In this document: in pieces, positions 1 through 7,540 of the stretch
How positions within the stretch are numbered: the first letter of the stretch is position 1
How the letters are laid out: each line of letters starts with the position of its first letter
Source of the DNA: a bacterium
GTDB lineage: Bacteria > Pseudomonadota > Alphaproteobacteria > Acetobacterales > Acetobacteraceae
DNA length: 64,000 nt
Reading direction: 5' to 3'
Assembly (NCBI GenBank): GCA_026224825.1
Contig: JAMFRO010000002.1
Location: 62,001 to 126,000 of the forward strand
Program-made: the position numbers and the translations under genes
Notes under the pieces: generated by a model
The model's database searches: none
Told to the model about the DNA's origin: nothing
What the model saw: the letters and a program-made list of their open reading frames with translations, nothing else

Positions 1-1
1 G

Positions 2-343
2 CGCGCGCAGATCCTCTCCGGCACGGTTGCCGCCTGCCATGACGTAGCCGATGGCGGGCTGCTCGTGGCCGTAACGGAAATGGCCCTGGCCGGCGATGCC
101 GGTGTGACTTTGACCCAGGAAAACGGCGCGGAATATTGGTTTGGCGAGGATCAGGCCCGCTACGTGCTGGCCGTGCAGGATGCAGCCGCCCTGCTCGCCG
201 CCGCCGCCGCCGCAGGTATTCCGGCAACGCAGATCGGCTCCAGCGTTAATGGGAATAAATTGACTCTCCCCAATGCTGTTGCCATATCCTTGCCACAGTT
301 GCGCGATGCCCATGAGAGGTTCTTCCCCGCATGGTTCGCCTGA
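2..343 (+). CDS. purL: Phosphoribosylformylglycinamidine synthase subunit PurL, C-terminal part (partial)
   Basis: Only the last 113 residues are in the window; the frame is open from base 2 and the start lies to the left. It opens with Q-I-L-S-G-T-V and the H-D-V-A-D-G-G-L-L block, followed by V-T-E-M-A-L-A-G, which is the conserved C-terminal AIR-synthase-like domain of FGAM synthase (ATP- and glutamine-dependent step 4 of purine synthesis, cytoplasmic). The Met at base 65 is internal, not a start. It ends 14 bases before the bolA-like gene, so cotranscription with bolA and grxD is plausible. Family assignment is firm although most of the enzyme is outside the window. Confidence 0.9.
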   Translation, partial: RAQILSGTVAACHDVADGGLLVAVTEMALAGDAGVTLTQENGAEYWFGEDQARYVLAVQDAAALLAAAAAAGIPATQIGSSVNGNKLTLPNAVAISLPQLRDAHERFFPAWFA

Positions 344-357
344 AGAGGATCTGACTA

Positions 358-591
358 ATGGCTATGCCAGCGGGTGAAATCGAAGCCCTGATCCGGGCCG
401 CTTTCCCGGATGCGAAAATCGAGATCGAGGACCTGGCCGGCGACAACGACCATTTTGCCGCGAACATCGTCTCTGAAGCCTTCCGCGGGGTCTCCCGCGT
501 CCGTCAACACCAGATGGTTTACGCTGCTCTGCAAGGCAATATGGGCAATGCCCTGCATGCCTTGGCACTGCAGACCTCTGCTCCCGAATAA
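358..591 (+). CDS. BolA/IbaG family protein
   Basis: A 77-residue protein of normal BolA length. It shows the family pattern: an N-terminal helix (residues 5-15), the acidic loop D-L-A-G-D-N-D-H-F, and the class II KH-like core [15 protein letters not shown] with the conserved His in the R-x-x-H-Q-x-V segment. BolA proteins bind monothiol glutaredoxins through a shared [2Fe-2S] cluster and take part in iron-sulfur trafficking. The next gene, 14 bases downstream, is exactly such a glutaredoxin, which supports the role. The start ATG at 358 directly follows the purL stop region. The subtype (BolA versus IbaG/YrbA) is not resolved. Confidence 0.9.
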   Translation: MAMPAGEIEALIRAAFPDAKIEIEDLAGDNDHFAANIVSEAFRGVSRVRQHQMVYAALQGNMGNALHALALQTSAPE

Positions 592-605
592 GGATTCTAG
601 CTCCC

Positions 606-941
606 ATGACCAACCCGGTTTTTGTTGAAATTCAGAAGCATATCGACAGCAGTGAAGTTCTGCTCTTCATGAAGGGCACGCCGCTTTTCCCGCAATGCGG
701 CTTCTCCGCCCGGGTGGTGCAGATCCTCAAACATGCCGGTGTGCCGTTCGCTTCCGTCAACGTGCTGGAAAACCCTGAGATCCGCGACGGGATTAAGGAA
801 TTCTCCAACTGGCCGACCATCCCGCAGCTCTACGTCAAAAGCGAGTTCATCGGCGGTTGCGACATCGTGACCGAGATGTACCAGAGCGGGGAGCTGACCG
901 CGCTACTGTCTGAAAAAGGCGTAACCCAGAACGCGGCGTAA
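606..941 (+). CDS. grxD: Monothiol glutaredoxin, Grx4 type
   Basis: A 111-residue single-domain glutaredoxin. The active site C-G-F-S is at residues 31-34, preceded by the K-G-T-P motif (residues 23-26). Further on are W-P-T-I-P-Q-L-Y (the cis-Pro strand) and G-G-C-D-I, which bind glutathione and a bridging [2Fe-2S] cluster. CGFS glutaredoxins store or deliver Fe-S clusters in the cytoplasm, commonly as a heterodimer with BolA, whose gene lies immediately upstream. The ATG at 606 gives the usual length. The downstream glycosyltransferase frame runs back into the end of this gene. Confidence 0.95.
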   Translation: MTNPVFVEIQKHIDSSEVLLFMKGTPLFPQCGFSARVVQILKHAGVPFASVNVLENPEIRDGIKEFSNWPTIPQLYVKSEFIGGCDIVTEMYQSGELTALLSEKGVTQNAA

Positions 942-955
942 AGGCGTACCCATCC

Positions 956-2194
956 CTGGCCATAGTATTCGTCACCGATGAATTGCCGAGACCAGGGGCA
1001 GCGGGCCATCTGGCTCTCAATCACGCCATTATCCGCTGGCTGCAAGTCCAGGGATTTACTGTAAAAATTCTGCTCACCGGCGCCAGGCTTGGCCGGCCGG
1101 TGCAGCGTTATATGACCGCCGATGTGTCCGGGCCGCATGTGCGGCAATGGATTGGTCAGGTTTTCGCCTCTTCGCTGAGCGCTCTTGCAGGGCTGGCGGC
1201 GCGCGCCGTGCTGAGCATATTGCCGGACGGGCTGGGGCAGCATATCCGCCAGACGCGCCACAAGGCCGATATGGTGCTGGGCAGCTTCCCCTCCGCGGAG
1301 GATTTGCGCTGGTGCGCCCGCGCCGTGGCCCGGCTGCAGCCCGAGGCGGTGCTGATCGATACCATCTTCCGCAGCCCGCTGCTGGCCGAGCCTGAGCTGC
1401 GCGGGTGCAACAGCATCATCATCGCGCATGATGTGTTCCACCGCCGCGCCCAGGCCATAGAGGCCGCCGGCTATAGCGTGCTGCCGCGCGACCTTACCCG
1501 CACCCGCGAAGCTGCCCTTCTTGGCCGGGCGGAAAACATCGCCGCCATCCAGCCGGAGGAGGCGGCGGTGATCAGCGCCATGTGCCCCGGCGTAAATGTG
1601 TTCACCACCCCCATGCCGGCTTTGCCCTGCCCGCCGCCGGGCAATGTACGGCGCAACTCCGGCCGGCTGGTGTTCGTGGGCAGCGGCGGGCTGCCGAACC
1701 TGGACGGGATGCGCTGGTTCCTGAAGGAAATCTGGCCGCTGCTGGCCGGCTATGGCATCACGCTGGATATTATCGGCGATTGCGGCACCGCTTTGCGCCG
1801 CCTGCCGCCGGGGGTGCAGGCTTTCGGGCGCGTGCCGGATCTGGCCCCCTATCTGCACCGCGCGGCACTGGCCATCGCCCCGTTGCGCGCTGGCTCTGGG
1901 CTGAAGGTGAAGCTGCTCGATTACGCGAGGCACGGGCTGACCACCGTCGTCACCCCGCCTGGGGTCGCCGGTTTCCAGCAGGATGCCAACGCGCCCTTCG
2001 TGGTGGCCGGCAGTGCGGTGATGTTCGCGGAGGCGGTGCGCCGGCTGGCGCATAACCCGCCGCCGCCGGATGAGGCACTGGCCTATTGCACCAACCATTA
2101 CGGCATGGCGGCTAGTTTTGCGGGGCTGGCCGCGGCCTTGCAGCCGGCTCCCGGGTTGGCCGCCGAACAGCGCTTCGGGGCTATTGGGCTTTAA
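956..2194 (+). CDS. GT-B fold glycosyltransferase (family 4-like), start codon uncertain
   Basis: About 412 residues. The C-terminal half carries the GT4-type nucleotide-sugar domain: a V-F-V-G-S-G-G-L-P-N-L-D-G strand/loop, I-I-G-D-C, a G-R-V-P-D-L-A-P-Y-L segment, then A-P-L-R-A-G-S-G-L-K-V-K-L-L-D-Y, the usual acceptor/donor-binding region. The only standard start in this frame is TTG at 983, but the residues just before it (A-I-V-F-V-T-D-E-L-P-R-P-G-A) form a typical first strand of the N-terminal Rossmann domain. CTG at 956, with AAAGG about 11 bases upstream, would include them and is used here. Acceptor and sugar are unknown. The gene stands alone; no polysaccharide cluster is visible nearby. 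Confidence 0.7.
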   Translation: MAIVFVTDELPRPGAAGHLALNHAIIRWLQVQGFTVKILLTGARLGRPVQRYMTADVSGPHVRQWIGQVFASSLSALAGLAARAVLSILPDGLGQHIRQTRHKADMVLGSFPSAEDLRWCARAVARLQPEAVLIDTIFRSPLLAEPELRGCNSIIIAHDVFHRRAQAIEAAGYSVLPRDLTRTREAALLGRAENIAAIQPEEAAVISAMCPGVNVFTTPMPALPCPPPGNVRRNSGRLVFVGSGGLPNLDGMRWFLKEIWPLLAGYGITLDIIGDCGTALRRLPPGVQAFGRVPDLAPYLHRAALAIAPLRAGSGLKVKLLDYARHGLTTVVTPPGVAGFQQDANAPFVVAGSAVMFAEAVRRLAHNPPPPDEALAYCTNHYGMAASFAGLAAALQPAPGLAAEQRFGAIGL

Positions 2195-2611
2195 AGGGCA
2201 CTTTGACGCGAAAGAATCACGCCGGATTACCCCTCGAGTCGCAGTTTTTTACATAAACCGGCTTAACACCCGGCCCGAAATGAATAACAATTCGGTCATT
2301 CAGTGTTCATGACAACGGACCTAGGGGTTAATGTGAAGACTCGCCGGCATATCTTCCGTAAACGGCCACGCCACCGCGCCAGACTGCATGCCCTGCTGTT
2401 GGGCCTGGTCACCGCACTGGCCTCCGCCCCGGCGGCCGTGCCGCAAACCCTGCCACAGCCGGTTATGCATATTACCGCCGCGCGCTGAGACCCCAGACTT
2501 TACTTCTCATGACTTCTTATCGACTCAACGGGCAAAACTTTGCCTAAATAATGTAAAAAACAATTGTCTAGCCGTTAATATTCGGGGGGCAGTTTCAGGG
2601 CATGACGTGCC
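2195..2611. other. Intergenic stretch with one weak small ORF
   Basis: This 417-base gap between the glycosyltransferase and the EAL protein is less GC-rich than its surroundings in places, notably around 2500-2580. Apart from the small ORF at 2333-2488 listed separately, no gene, strong hairpin or RNA was recognised. The promoter of the EAL gene presumably lies in its right half, but no clear -35/-10 pair could be assigned. Confidence 0.4.
2333..2488 (+). CDS. Possible small exported or membrane peptide (doubtful)
   Basis: A 51-codon frame from GTG at 2333, preceded by AGGGG at 2323-2327. It encodes a strongly basic N-terminus (R/K/H-rich, about 20 residues), then a hydrophobic segment L-L-L-G-L-V-T-A-L-A-S-A-P-A-A that resembles a secretion signal with an A-x-A-like end, then a short Pro/Gln-rich tail. 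No family is recognised. A slightly longer version could start at GTG 2303. It is listed because of the plausible ribosome binding site and signal-like segment; it may be chance. Confidence 0.3.
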   Translation: MKTRRHIFRKRPRHRARLHALLLGLVTALASAPAAVPQTLPQPVMHITAAR

Positions 2612-2626
2612 TTGTCTGCCATACCC

Positions 2627-3484
2627 ATGATTAGGTTTCCCACCGAACCGCTGCCGGCAGCGTCCGGCTCCGCGACTGTGCTGCCCTCCCCCAAGGAGCT
2701 GCGCCAGCGCACGGCGCGGCGCGAGATAACGGAGCGGCGGCGCATAACGCTGCGGCTACGCCAGGCTTTGTGCACCGGCGGCTTCGTGCTGCATTACCAG
2801 CCCATCGTCAGCCTCAGCTCCGGCCTGGCCTGCGGGGCGGAAACGCTCATCCGGCTGCAACACGCCCGGCGCGGGCTGATACCGGCGGCGCATTTCATGC
2901 CCATTGCTGAGCGCTCGGATGTGATCGTCGATGTGGCCGGCTGGATATTGAACACCGCCAGCGCCGAAGCCGCCGGCTGGCCGGGGCATTTTGCGCTGTG
3001 CACGGCATTGTCCCTACGCCATTTGCAAAGTGGCCGGTTGGTACAGCAGTTGCTGGAGGCGCTCTCGCGTTCGGGGCTGCCGCCGGACCGGCTGCATCTG
3101 GAAATCACCGAATCGATGCTGCTCGATGAGAATGACGACACGATTTTTGCCCTGCGCGCGTTGCAGGGCCTGGGGGTGCCGTTCGCGCTGAATAATTTCG
3201 GCACGGGCTATGCCTCGTTGAGCGCGCTGAAGCGGCTGAAATTCTCGACCCTTCGGCTGGACCGCTCGCTGATCCAGAACCTCTCCGAACCCTCGGGCGT
3301 GGCCATTGTGCGCGCCGCGGTGGAGGCCGGGCATGCGCTCGGCTGCCGGGTGCTGGGCGATGGGGTGGAGACGGAGGAGCAGTTCCAGCGCCTGGTTGAA
3401 ATCGGCGCCGATGAGGGCCAGGGCCCGTATTTCAGCGCAGCAGTGGATGCGGCGGAGATGGCGGCGATGTTCACGCCAAACTAG
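2627..3484 (+). CDS. EAL-domain protein with degenerate catalytic site
   Basis: A 285-residue protein consisting of a short N-terminus and one EAL domain (from about residue 45). Recognisable blocks are E-T-L-I-R (EAL motif, Glu kept), L-E-I-T-E-S-M-L, N-N-F-G-T-G-Y-A-S-L, L-R-L-D-R-S-L and G-D-G-V-E-T. In active c-di-GMP phosphodiesterases these read D-D-F-G-T-G, I-K-I-D and A-E-G-V-E; here the metal-binding Asp pair is Asn-Asn, the Lys is Arg and the Glu is Asp. The protein is therefore probably a nucleotide sensor or a protein-binding scaffold rather than an enzyme. There is no GGDEF or membrane segment. The start is ATG 2627; a TTG at 2612 is an alternative. Its stop overlaps the stop of the convergent EF-hand gene within CTAG. 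Confidence 0.8.
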   Translation: MIRFPTEPLPAASGSATVLPSPKELRQRTARREITERRRITLRLRQALCTGGFVLHYQPIVSLSSGLACGAETLIRLQHARRGLIPAAHFMPIAERSDVIVDVAGWILNTASAEAAGWPGHFALCTALSLRHLQSGRLVQQLLEALSRSGLPPDRLHLEITESMLLDENDDTIFALRALQGLGVPFALNNFGTGYASLSALKRLKFSTLRLDRSLIQNLSEPSGVAIVRAAVEAGHALGCRVLGDGVETEEQFQRLVEIGADEGQGPYFSAAVDAAEMAAMFTPN

Positions 3485-3813
3485 CTTGCGGCGGGCTGCT
3501 GGCCGCCCTGGTGGTGATGCGCTTTATGCCAGGCCTGGAGATCGTCCAGCGTGACATAGCCTTTATTGCCGGCATCGATTTGCGCGAAATTCTGCACGAT
3601 ATGCGTCAGCCCGGCGGCCTGCGCCTGAGCGAGCGTCAAATGCCCGTCATGCGCCGTGTTCGCGGCATTGAATTTGGCGATGAATTGCTGCTGCCGCCCG
3701 TCCTGAGGCTGGGTAGTCTGGGCCTGGGCGGTCTGGGCCTGGGTAGTCTGGGCCTGGGTAGTTTGGGCAAAGACGGCCAGCGGCAGGGCCAAGGCGATGA
3801 GTAAACGGCGCAT
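3481..3813 (-). CDS. Secreted EF-hand protein with AQTTQ repeats
   Basis: A 110-residue protein with a signal peptide (M-R-R-L-L-I-A-L-A-L-P-L-A-V-F-A), then four tandem five-residue repeats of the A-Q-T-T-Q type encoded by a 15-bp tandem repeat. Two EF-hand-like loops follow: one around residues 49-62 (N-T-A-H-D-G-H-L-T) and one around 78-91 (D-A-G-N-K-G-Y-V-T-L-D-D). Calcium binding in the periplasm is inferred; the first loop is imperfect. The C-terminus is His/Gln-rich. ATG 3813 is chosen because it starts the signal peptide, although the open frame extends further upstream. It converges on the EAL gene with overlapping stops. Confidence 0.75.
   Translation of the reverse strand: MRRLLIALALPLAVFAQTTQAQTTQAQTAQAQTTQPQDGRQQQFIAKFNAANTAHDGHLTLAQAQAAGLTHIVQNFAQIDAGNKGYVTLDDLQAWHKAHHHQGGQQPAAS
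3709..3768. repeat. 15-bp tandem repeat x4 within the EF-hand gene
   Basis: Four consecutive 15-base units (3709, 3724, 3739, 3754) of the form CTGGGTAGTCTGGGC with one to two changes per unit. On the minus strand they encode repeated A-Q-T-T-Q. The in-frame unit length keeps the reading frame whatever the copy number, so length variation between strains is likely. Confidence 0.9.
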
Positions 3814-3853
3814 CGGGGTTTCCTCTCGGTTTCCTCTGCTCTGGCAGTACAGT

Positions 3854-3945
3854 GTAACCGCCGTTTTGCCGGGCGGTAACGATCTCTTGCTGTGCCCCCT
3901 CTTTGCTTTGTCCCTCTTTGCTTTGCTCTGGCAAAACGCGGTTAC
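3854..3945. repeat. Inverted repeat with internal 15-bp tandem duplication in a divergent promoter region
   Basis: Arms at 3854-3870 and 3930-3945 are complementary with a one-base bulge (GTAACCGCCGTTTTGCC versus the reverse complement of GGCAAAACGCGGTTAC). The loop contains two tandem copies of CCCTCTTTGCTTTG (3897 and 3912). Just upstream (3818-3839) is an 11-bp tandem duplication. This lies between the divergent EF-hand gene and the DUF3253-like gene and may be regulatory or a mobile-sequence remnant. Confidence 0.6.
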
Positions 3946-3992
3946 ATCCACCGGGTGGCGGGAGGCTGCGGATTGCGGCATAAGCCCGGACC

Positions 3993-4256
3993 ATGAATAC
4001 CGATCCGGCCGAACAGGCGATTCTCGACACTTTGCGCGCCCGCGGCGCCGGCAAATCCATCTGCCCCACGGAGGCCGCCCGTAACCTGGCCGGCAACCCG
4101 CCCGATGACACCTGGCGCCGCAGCCTGGCGCCGGTGAAACTGGCGGCGCAAAGGCTGGCACGGGCCGGGCAGATTGAGATTTTGCGCAAGGGCAAGCCGA
4201 TTGATCCCTCTACCCTGCACGGCGTGCTGCGCCTGCGCCTGCCCGCGGGGGAATAA
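3993..4256 (+). CDS. DUF3253-like small winged-helix protein
   Basis: An 87-residue protein resembling DUF3253: an N-terminal helix with A-I-L-D-T-L, then I-C-P-T-E-A-A-R-N-L, D-D-T-W-R-R, an A-A-Q-R-L-A-R-A-G helix and an I-E-I-L-R-K-G-K-P-I-D-P wing. These small proteins are predicted winged-helix folds of unknown role. Its stop (4254-4256) touches the ATG of the ABC transporter, so the two are very likely cotranscribed and translationally coupled. Function is not known. Confidence 0.8.
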   Translation: MNTDPAEQAILDTLRARGAGKSICPTEAARNLAGNPPDDTWRRSLAPVKLAAQRLARAGQIEILRKGKPIDPSTLHGVLRLRLPAGE

Positions 4257-6023
4257 ATGGCTGACCGGATGACGAATTTCGGCACGGGTGTGCGCGAGGC
4301 ATGGAGTCTGGCCAAGCCTTATTTCAGTTCCGAGAAAAAATGGCAGGCCTGGGGGCTGCTCGGCGCTGTCATCGCCCTCAACCTGCTGATCGTCGCCATG
4401 AATGTGGTGATCACCTATTGGAACAACGATTTCTACAACGCCATTCAGACCTACGACGCCGACACCTGCATCCATTTGCTGTATTATCCCATCATCCATA
4501 TCAAGGGTTCGCCCGTCCCCATCATCGGCTTTGCCGAGCTCATCGCCGCCTATGTGCTGATCGCCACCTACGCCATTTATCTCGCCCAGATGCTGCAGAT
4601 AAAATGGCGGCAATGGCTGACGACGCATTATGTCGAGAATTGGCTCTCCAACCGCGCCTATTACATCATCAGCCTGCGCCAAAGCCCCAGCCAGATTCTC
4701 GACAACCCGGACCAGCGTATCGCCGAGGATTTGCGTGACTTCACGGCCAACACGCTAACGCTCGGCATCGATTTCATCACCAATCTCGTCACCCTGTTCA
4801 GCTTCGTCTTCGTGCTCTACTCGGTCTCCGGCATCGTGCATTGGTTCGGCTTCACCATCCATGGGTATCTGGTGTGGGTGGCTTTGCTCTACTCACTGGT
4901 TGGCACAATCATTACGCAGCTCATCGGCCGCAAGATGATCCCGCTCTCCTTCAACCAGCAGCGTCTCGAAGCTAATTTCCGCTACCGGCTGATCCGCGTG
5001 CGCGACAATCCCGAAGCCATCGCCTTGGCGCGCGGTGAGGATGACGAGCATGGCGCGCTCAACATCAGCTTCCAGGACGTGCGGGATAATTTCTGGGCGC
5101 TGATGCGCCGTAATGTGCCGCTGAATTTTTTTACCAACAGCTTTGCCCAGATCGCGAATATCTTTCCGCTGGTGGTCATCCTGCCGCGTTATTTCGCCAA
5201 GCAGATCGGCTTTGGCGCGCTGGCGCAAATCCCCATCGCCTTCGGCCAGGTGCAGGGGGCGCTCTCATGGTTCATCAGCAATTACACAGCACCTATCGGT
5301 ACAAACACGGCCGGTCTCGTCACCTGGCGCGCTACCGTGTCGCGTCTCTATGGTTTCCGCGAAGCCATGGAGGCTGCCCGCACCGCCTCCACCACCGGGC
5401 CGCAGCTTAGCGCTTCAGGCCCGGCTCTGACGCTCAACGGCCTTACCCTGACCCTGCCCGATGGCCGCAAATTGCTGCAAAACGCCAGCCTGACCCTGCC
5501 GCCGGGCGAGAAAGTCACTTTTACGGGCCCCTCCGGCTCCGGCAAATCCACATTGTTCCGCGCCATCGCCGGTATCTGGCCGTTTGGTGAGGGCAGCATC
5601 ACCCCGCCCAGCGGCTCGCTGCTGTTCCTGCCGCAAAAGCCGTATTTCCCGCTGGGCTCTCTCAAACGCAGCCTTACCTATCCCAACGCGGAAGACAGCA
5701 TCACCGACGAGGCCGCCATCGACGCCCTCACCGCGCTCAACCTCGGCCAGATCGCGCCGCAACTGCACGAAACCCATAACTGGGGCCTCACCCTCTCCGG
5801 GGGCGAACAGCAGCGCCTGGCCCTCGCCCGCGCCCTGGTCGCCAAACCGGACTGGCTGTTCCTGGACGAAGCCACCTCCGCCCTGGACCCGGCAATGGCC
5901 ACCCAGGCACAAACCACCCTCACCCAACGCCTGCCCCACACCACCATCGTCGCCATCAGCCACCACGACACCCCCGCAGCCCGGCACCTCACACTACAGG
6001 CTGGGGGTTTGGCTGGTGTTTAG
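4257..6023 (+). CDS. ABC transporter, fused permease and ATPase, SbmA/BacA-like
   Basis: A 588-residue half-transporter. The N-terminal region (about 1-380) has six hydrophobic segments of the SbmA/BacA-like transmembrane family (W-x-x-x-Y-F-S-S near residue 20, then Y-W-N-N-D-F-Y-N-A-I-Q). The ATPase follows: Walker A G-P-S-G-S-G-K-S-T at about residue 424, signature L-S-G-G-E-Q-Q-R near 512, Walker B L-F-L-D-E-A near 533. All catalytic motifs are intact. Relatives import peptides or cobalamin-like compounds or affect very-long-chain fatty acids; the substrate here is unknown. Located in the inner membrane. Translation is coupled to the DUF3253-like gene upstream. Palindrome A begins at the base after its stop. 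Confidence 0.88.
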   Translation: MADRMTNFGTGVREAWSLAKPYFSSEKKWQAWGLLGAVIALNLLIVAMNVVITYWNNDFYNAIQTYDADTCIHLLYYPIIHIKGSPVPIIGFAELIAAYVLIATYAIYLAQMLQIKWRQWLTTHYVENWLSNRAYYIISLRQSPSQILDNPDQRIAEDLRDFTANTLTLGIDFITNLVTLFSFVFVLYSVSGIVHWFGFTIHGYLVWVALLYSLVGTIITQLIGRKMIPLSFNQQRLEANFRYRLIRVRDNPEAIALARGEDDEHGALNISFQDVRDNFWALMRRNVPLNFFTNSFAQIANIFPLVVILPRYFAKQIGFGALAQIPIAFGQVQGALSWFISNYTAPIGTNTAGLVTWRATVSRLYGFREAMEAARTASTTGPQLSASGPALTLNGLTLTLPDGRKLLQNASLTLPPGEKVTFTGPSGSGKSTLFRAIAGIWPFGEGSITPPSGSLLFLPQKPYFPLGSLKRSLTYPNAEDSITDEAAIDALTALNLGQIAPQLHETHNWGLTLSGGEQQRLALARALVAKPDWLFLDEATSALDPAMATQAQTTLTQRLPHTTIVAISHHDTPAARHLTLQAGGLAGV

Positions 6024-6251
6024 GTAAACAAAAGGCTGGGGCTCCGCCCCTGACCCCGCCGGGGCCTGAGGCCCCGGACCCCCATTAGCTTTTAAAAGGA
6101 TATGAGAGAGGGGTAATGCGCCTCATGGACCTGTGAACATTGTTCACAGGTCCATGAGGCGCATTACCCCTCTCTCATATCCTTAAAGTCTAGGGGTCTG
6201 GGGCCTAAGGCCCCAGCGGGGTCAGGGGCGGAGCCCCAGCCTTTTGTTTAC
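6024..6251. repeat. Large modular palindrome A between convergent genes
   Basis: A 228-base imperfect palindrome filling the gap between the stops of the ABC transporter and the Hint-domain gene. The inner part is a perfect inverted repeat, arms 6096-6139 and 6141-6184 (44 bases each, one-base spacer). Middle modules are GGGGCCTGAGGCCCC on the left and GGGGCCTAAGGCCCCAG on the right. The outer arms start and end with GTAAACAAAAGGCTGGGG and its complement, including GGGGCGGAGCCCC followed by a T-rich tract in each outward direction. The outward T tracts suggest bidirectional termination. Related elements occur at four other places in the window. Confidence 0.9.
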
Positions 6252-7426
6252 CCAGACACCAACCGAACCCCAATCTGCCGTGCGGCGATGCGGGCGCGGA
6301 CGGCGTCGAGATGGGGGCCGGTGTAGTGCAGGGGGGCGCAGGCGAGGGTGTCCCGGCGGTGTTGCATGGTGGTGGGGTGGTCGACGAGGACGGAGGTGTC
6401 GTTGTCGAAGGCGCCGCGGTGGCCGGTGTCCAGGTAGGATTCGGCGGGGGTGGATTCGGCGAAGATGATGGCGTGCTGGGGCAGTTCGAGGTGGTAGTAG
6501 GTGATGTTGTTGCAGCGGTGGTCCTGGCGGATGGAGTTCCAGTTCACCAGCTCTTTGGCGGGGATGAGGATGCCGTCGAAATAGAGGGCGTGGTCGGGTG
6601 AGATGGCGAGGTCGCGGGCGGGCACGCCGTCGGCCAGGGCGCCGGCTTCGATGATGATGGGGCGCACGGCTTCCGGGCGGCGGAAGGATTTGATGTTTTC
6701 GACGCGGCGGCTGCCGATCCAGACGATGGGTTGTTCCTCGCCGTCCGGGGTGATGAGGAGGTCGCCGATGGCGAGGTCTTCGACCGGGATATCGCCGCGT
6801 GTGGTGAGGATGAGTGTGCCGGCGGCGAAGCAGGGGTTGGAGTTGGTTTCGTTGTTGACCGGGGTGGTGGTGGTGAAGACGCCGTCTATGAACGGGTTGT
6901 TGGCGTTGGGGTTGGTGCGCAGCTCGAAGGTGAGATCGAGCGTGGCGGTCTCCACGGCGGTGCCGAACAGGCCGATGGCGATGTCCTCGATGATGGTCGC
7001 TTCATTGGCGGTGAGGGTGAAGGGGGTACCGGCGCTCCAGCTTGCGGTGCCGTCGATGATGGTGATGGTATTCCCGCTTTGCGCCGCGTAGGTTTCGTGG
7101 CTTTCGAAATCAGTATTGTCGCTGCTGGCGGTGGTGGACACATCCATGGCGGTGAAGAGGGATTCGAAGACCTGGATGGTGGCGAAGTCGTTAAGGCCGC
7201 CGGCGCCGCCATAGGCACCGGGCAGGAAATTGGTGATGCTGCCGTTGAAATAGGCGCTGCTGGTGGCGGTGCCGTTGGTGGTGACGGTTTCCACGCCGAT
7301 GGCGCCGCGGGTGAAGATGACCACCCCGTCGATGCCCTCATTGTTCAGGAACTGGATGTTGGTTGGCACGTCGAACGGCTGGGTGATGGTGCCGGGGCCG
7401 TAGGAGGCGATGGTGTAACTCGTCAT
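6248..7426 (-). CDS. Hint-domain protein with repetitive N-terminal region
   Basis: A 392-residue protein. Residues from about 205 onward form a Hint (hedgehog/intein) module: C-F-A-A-G-T-L-I-L-T, G-D-I-P-V-E-D-L-A-I-G-D, P-I-V-W-I-G, then I-S-P-D-H-A-L-Y-F-D-G-I-L-I-P-A-K-E-L-V-N and a Y-Y-H-L-E-L-P-Q-H block. The N-terminal half is Thr/Ser/Gly/Asn-rich and beta-like, as in surface or secreted proteins. Hint domains self-cleave; the leading Cys and the later His are present, but substrate or ligation activity is unknown. ATG 7426 with AGGAAG upstream is preferred to TTG 7444. The last codons overlap palindrome A. Confidence 0.8.
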   Translation of the reverse strand: MTSYTIASYGPGTITQPFDVPTNIQFLNNEGIDGVVIFTRGAIGVETVTTNGTATSSAYFNGSITNFLPGAYGGAGGLNDFATIQVFESLFTAMDVSTTASSDNTDFESHETYAAQSGNTITIIDGTASWSAGTPFTLTANEATIIEDIAIGLFGTAVETATLDLTFELRTNPNANNPFIDGVFTTTTPVNNETNSNPCFAAGTLILTTRGDIPVEDLAIGDLLITPDGEEQPIVWIGSRRVENIKSFRRPEAVRPIIIEAGALADGVPARDLAISPDHALYFDGILIPAKELVNWNSIRQDHRCNNITYYHLELPQHAIIFAESTPAESYLDTGHRGAFDNDTSVLVDHPTTMQHRRDTLACAPLHYTGPHLDAVRARIAARQIGVRLVSG

Positions 7427-7540
7427 TATACTTCCTGAACTCAACCCAGAGGGCGGCAGCGCACATTCCGCGCGAGGCCACAGCGATTCTGTATTACTCT
7501 AGATTGTACCGGAACGGGTTAATGAATCAACAAAGGTGAT

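Noticed and set aside
830-2098. 422-codon minus-strand frame opposite the glycosyltransferase
   Set aside because: Gln/Arg/His/Gly-rich shadow; the plus strand encodes a clear GT-B enzyme and grxD.
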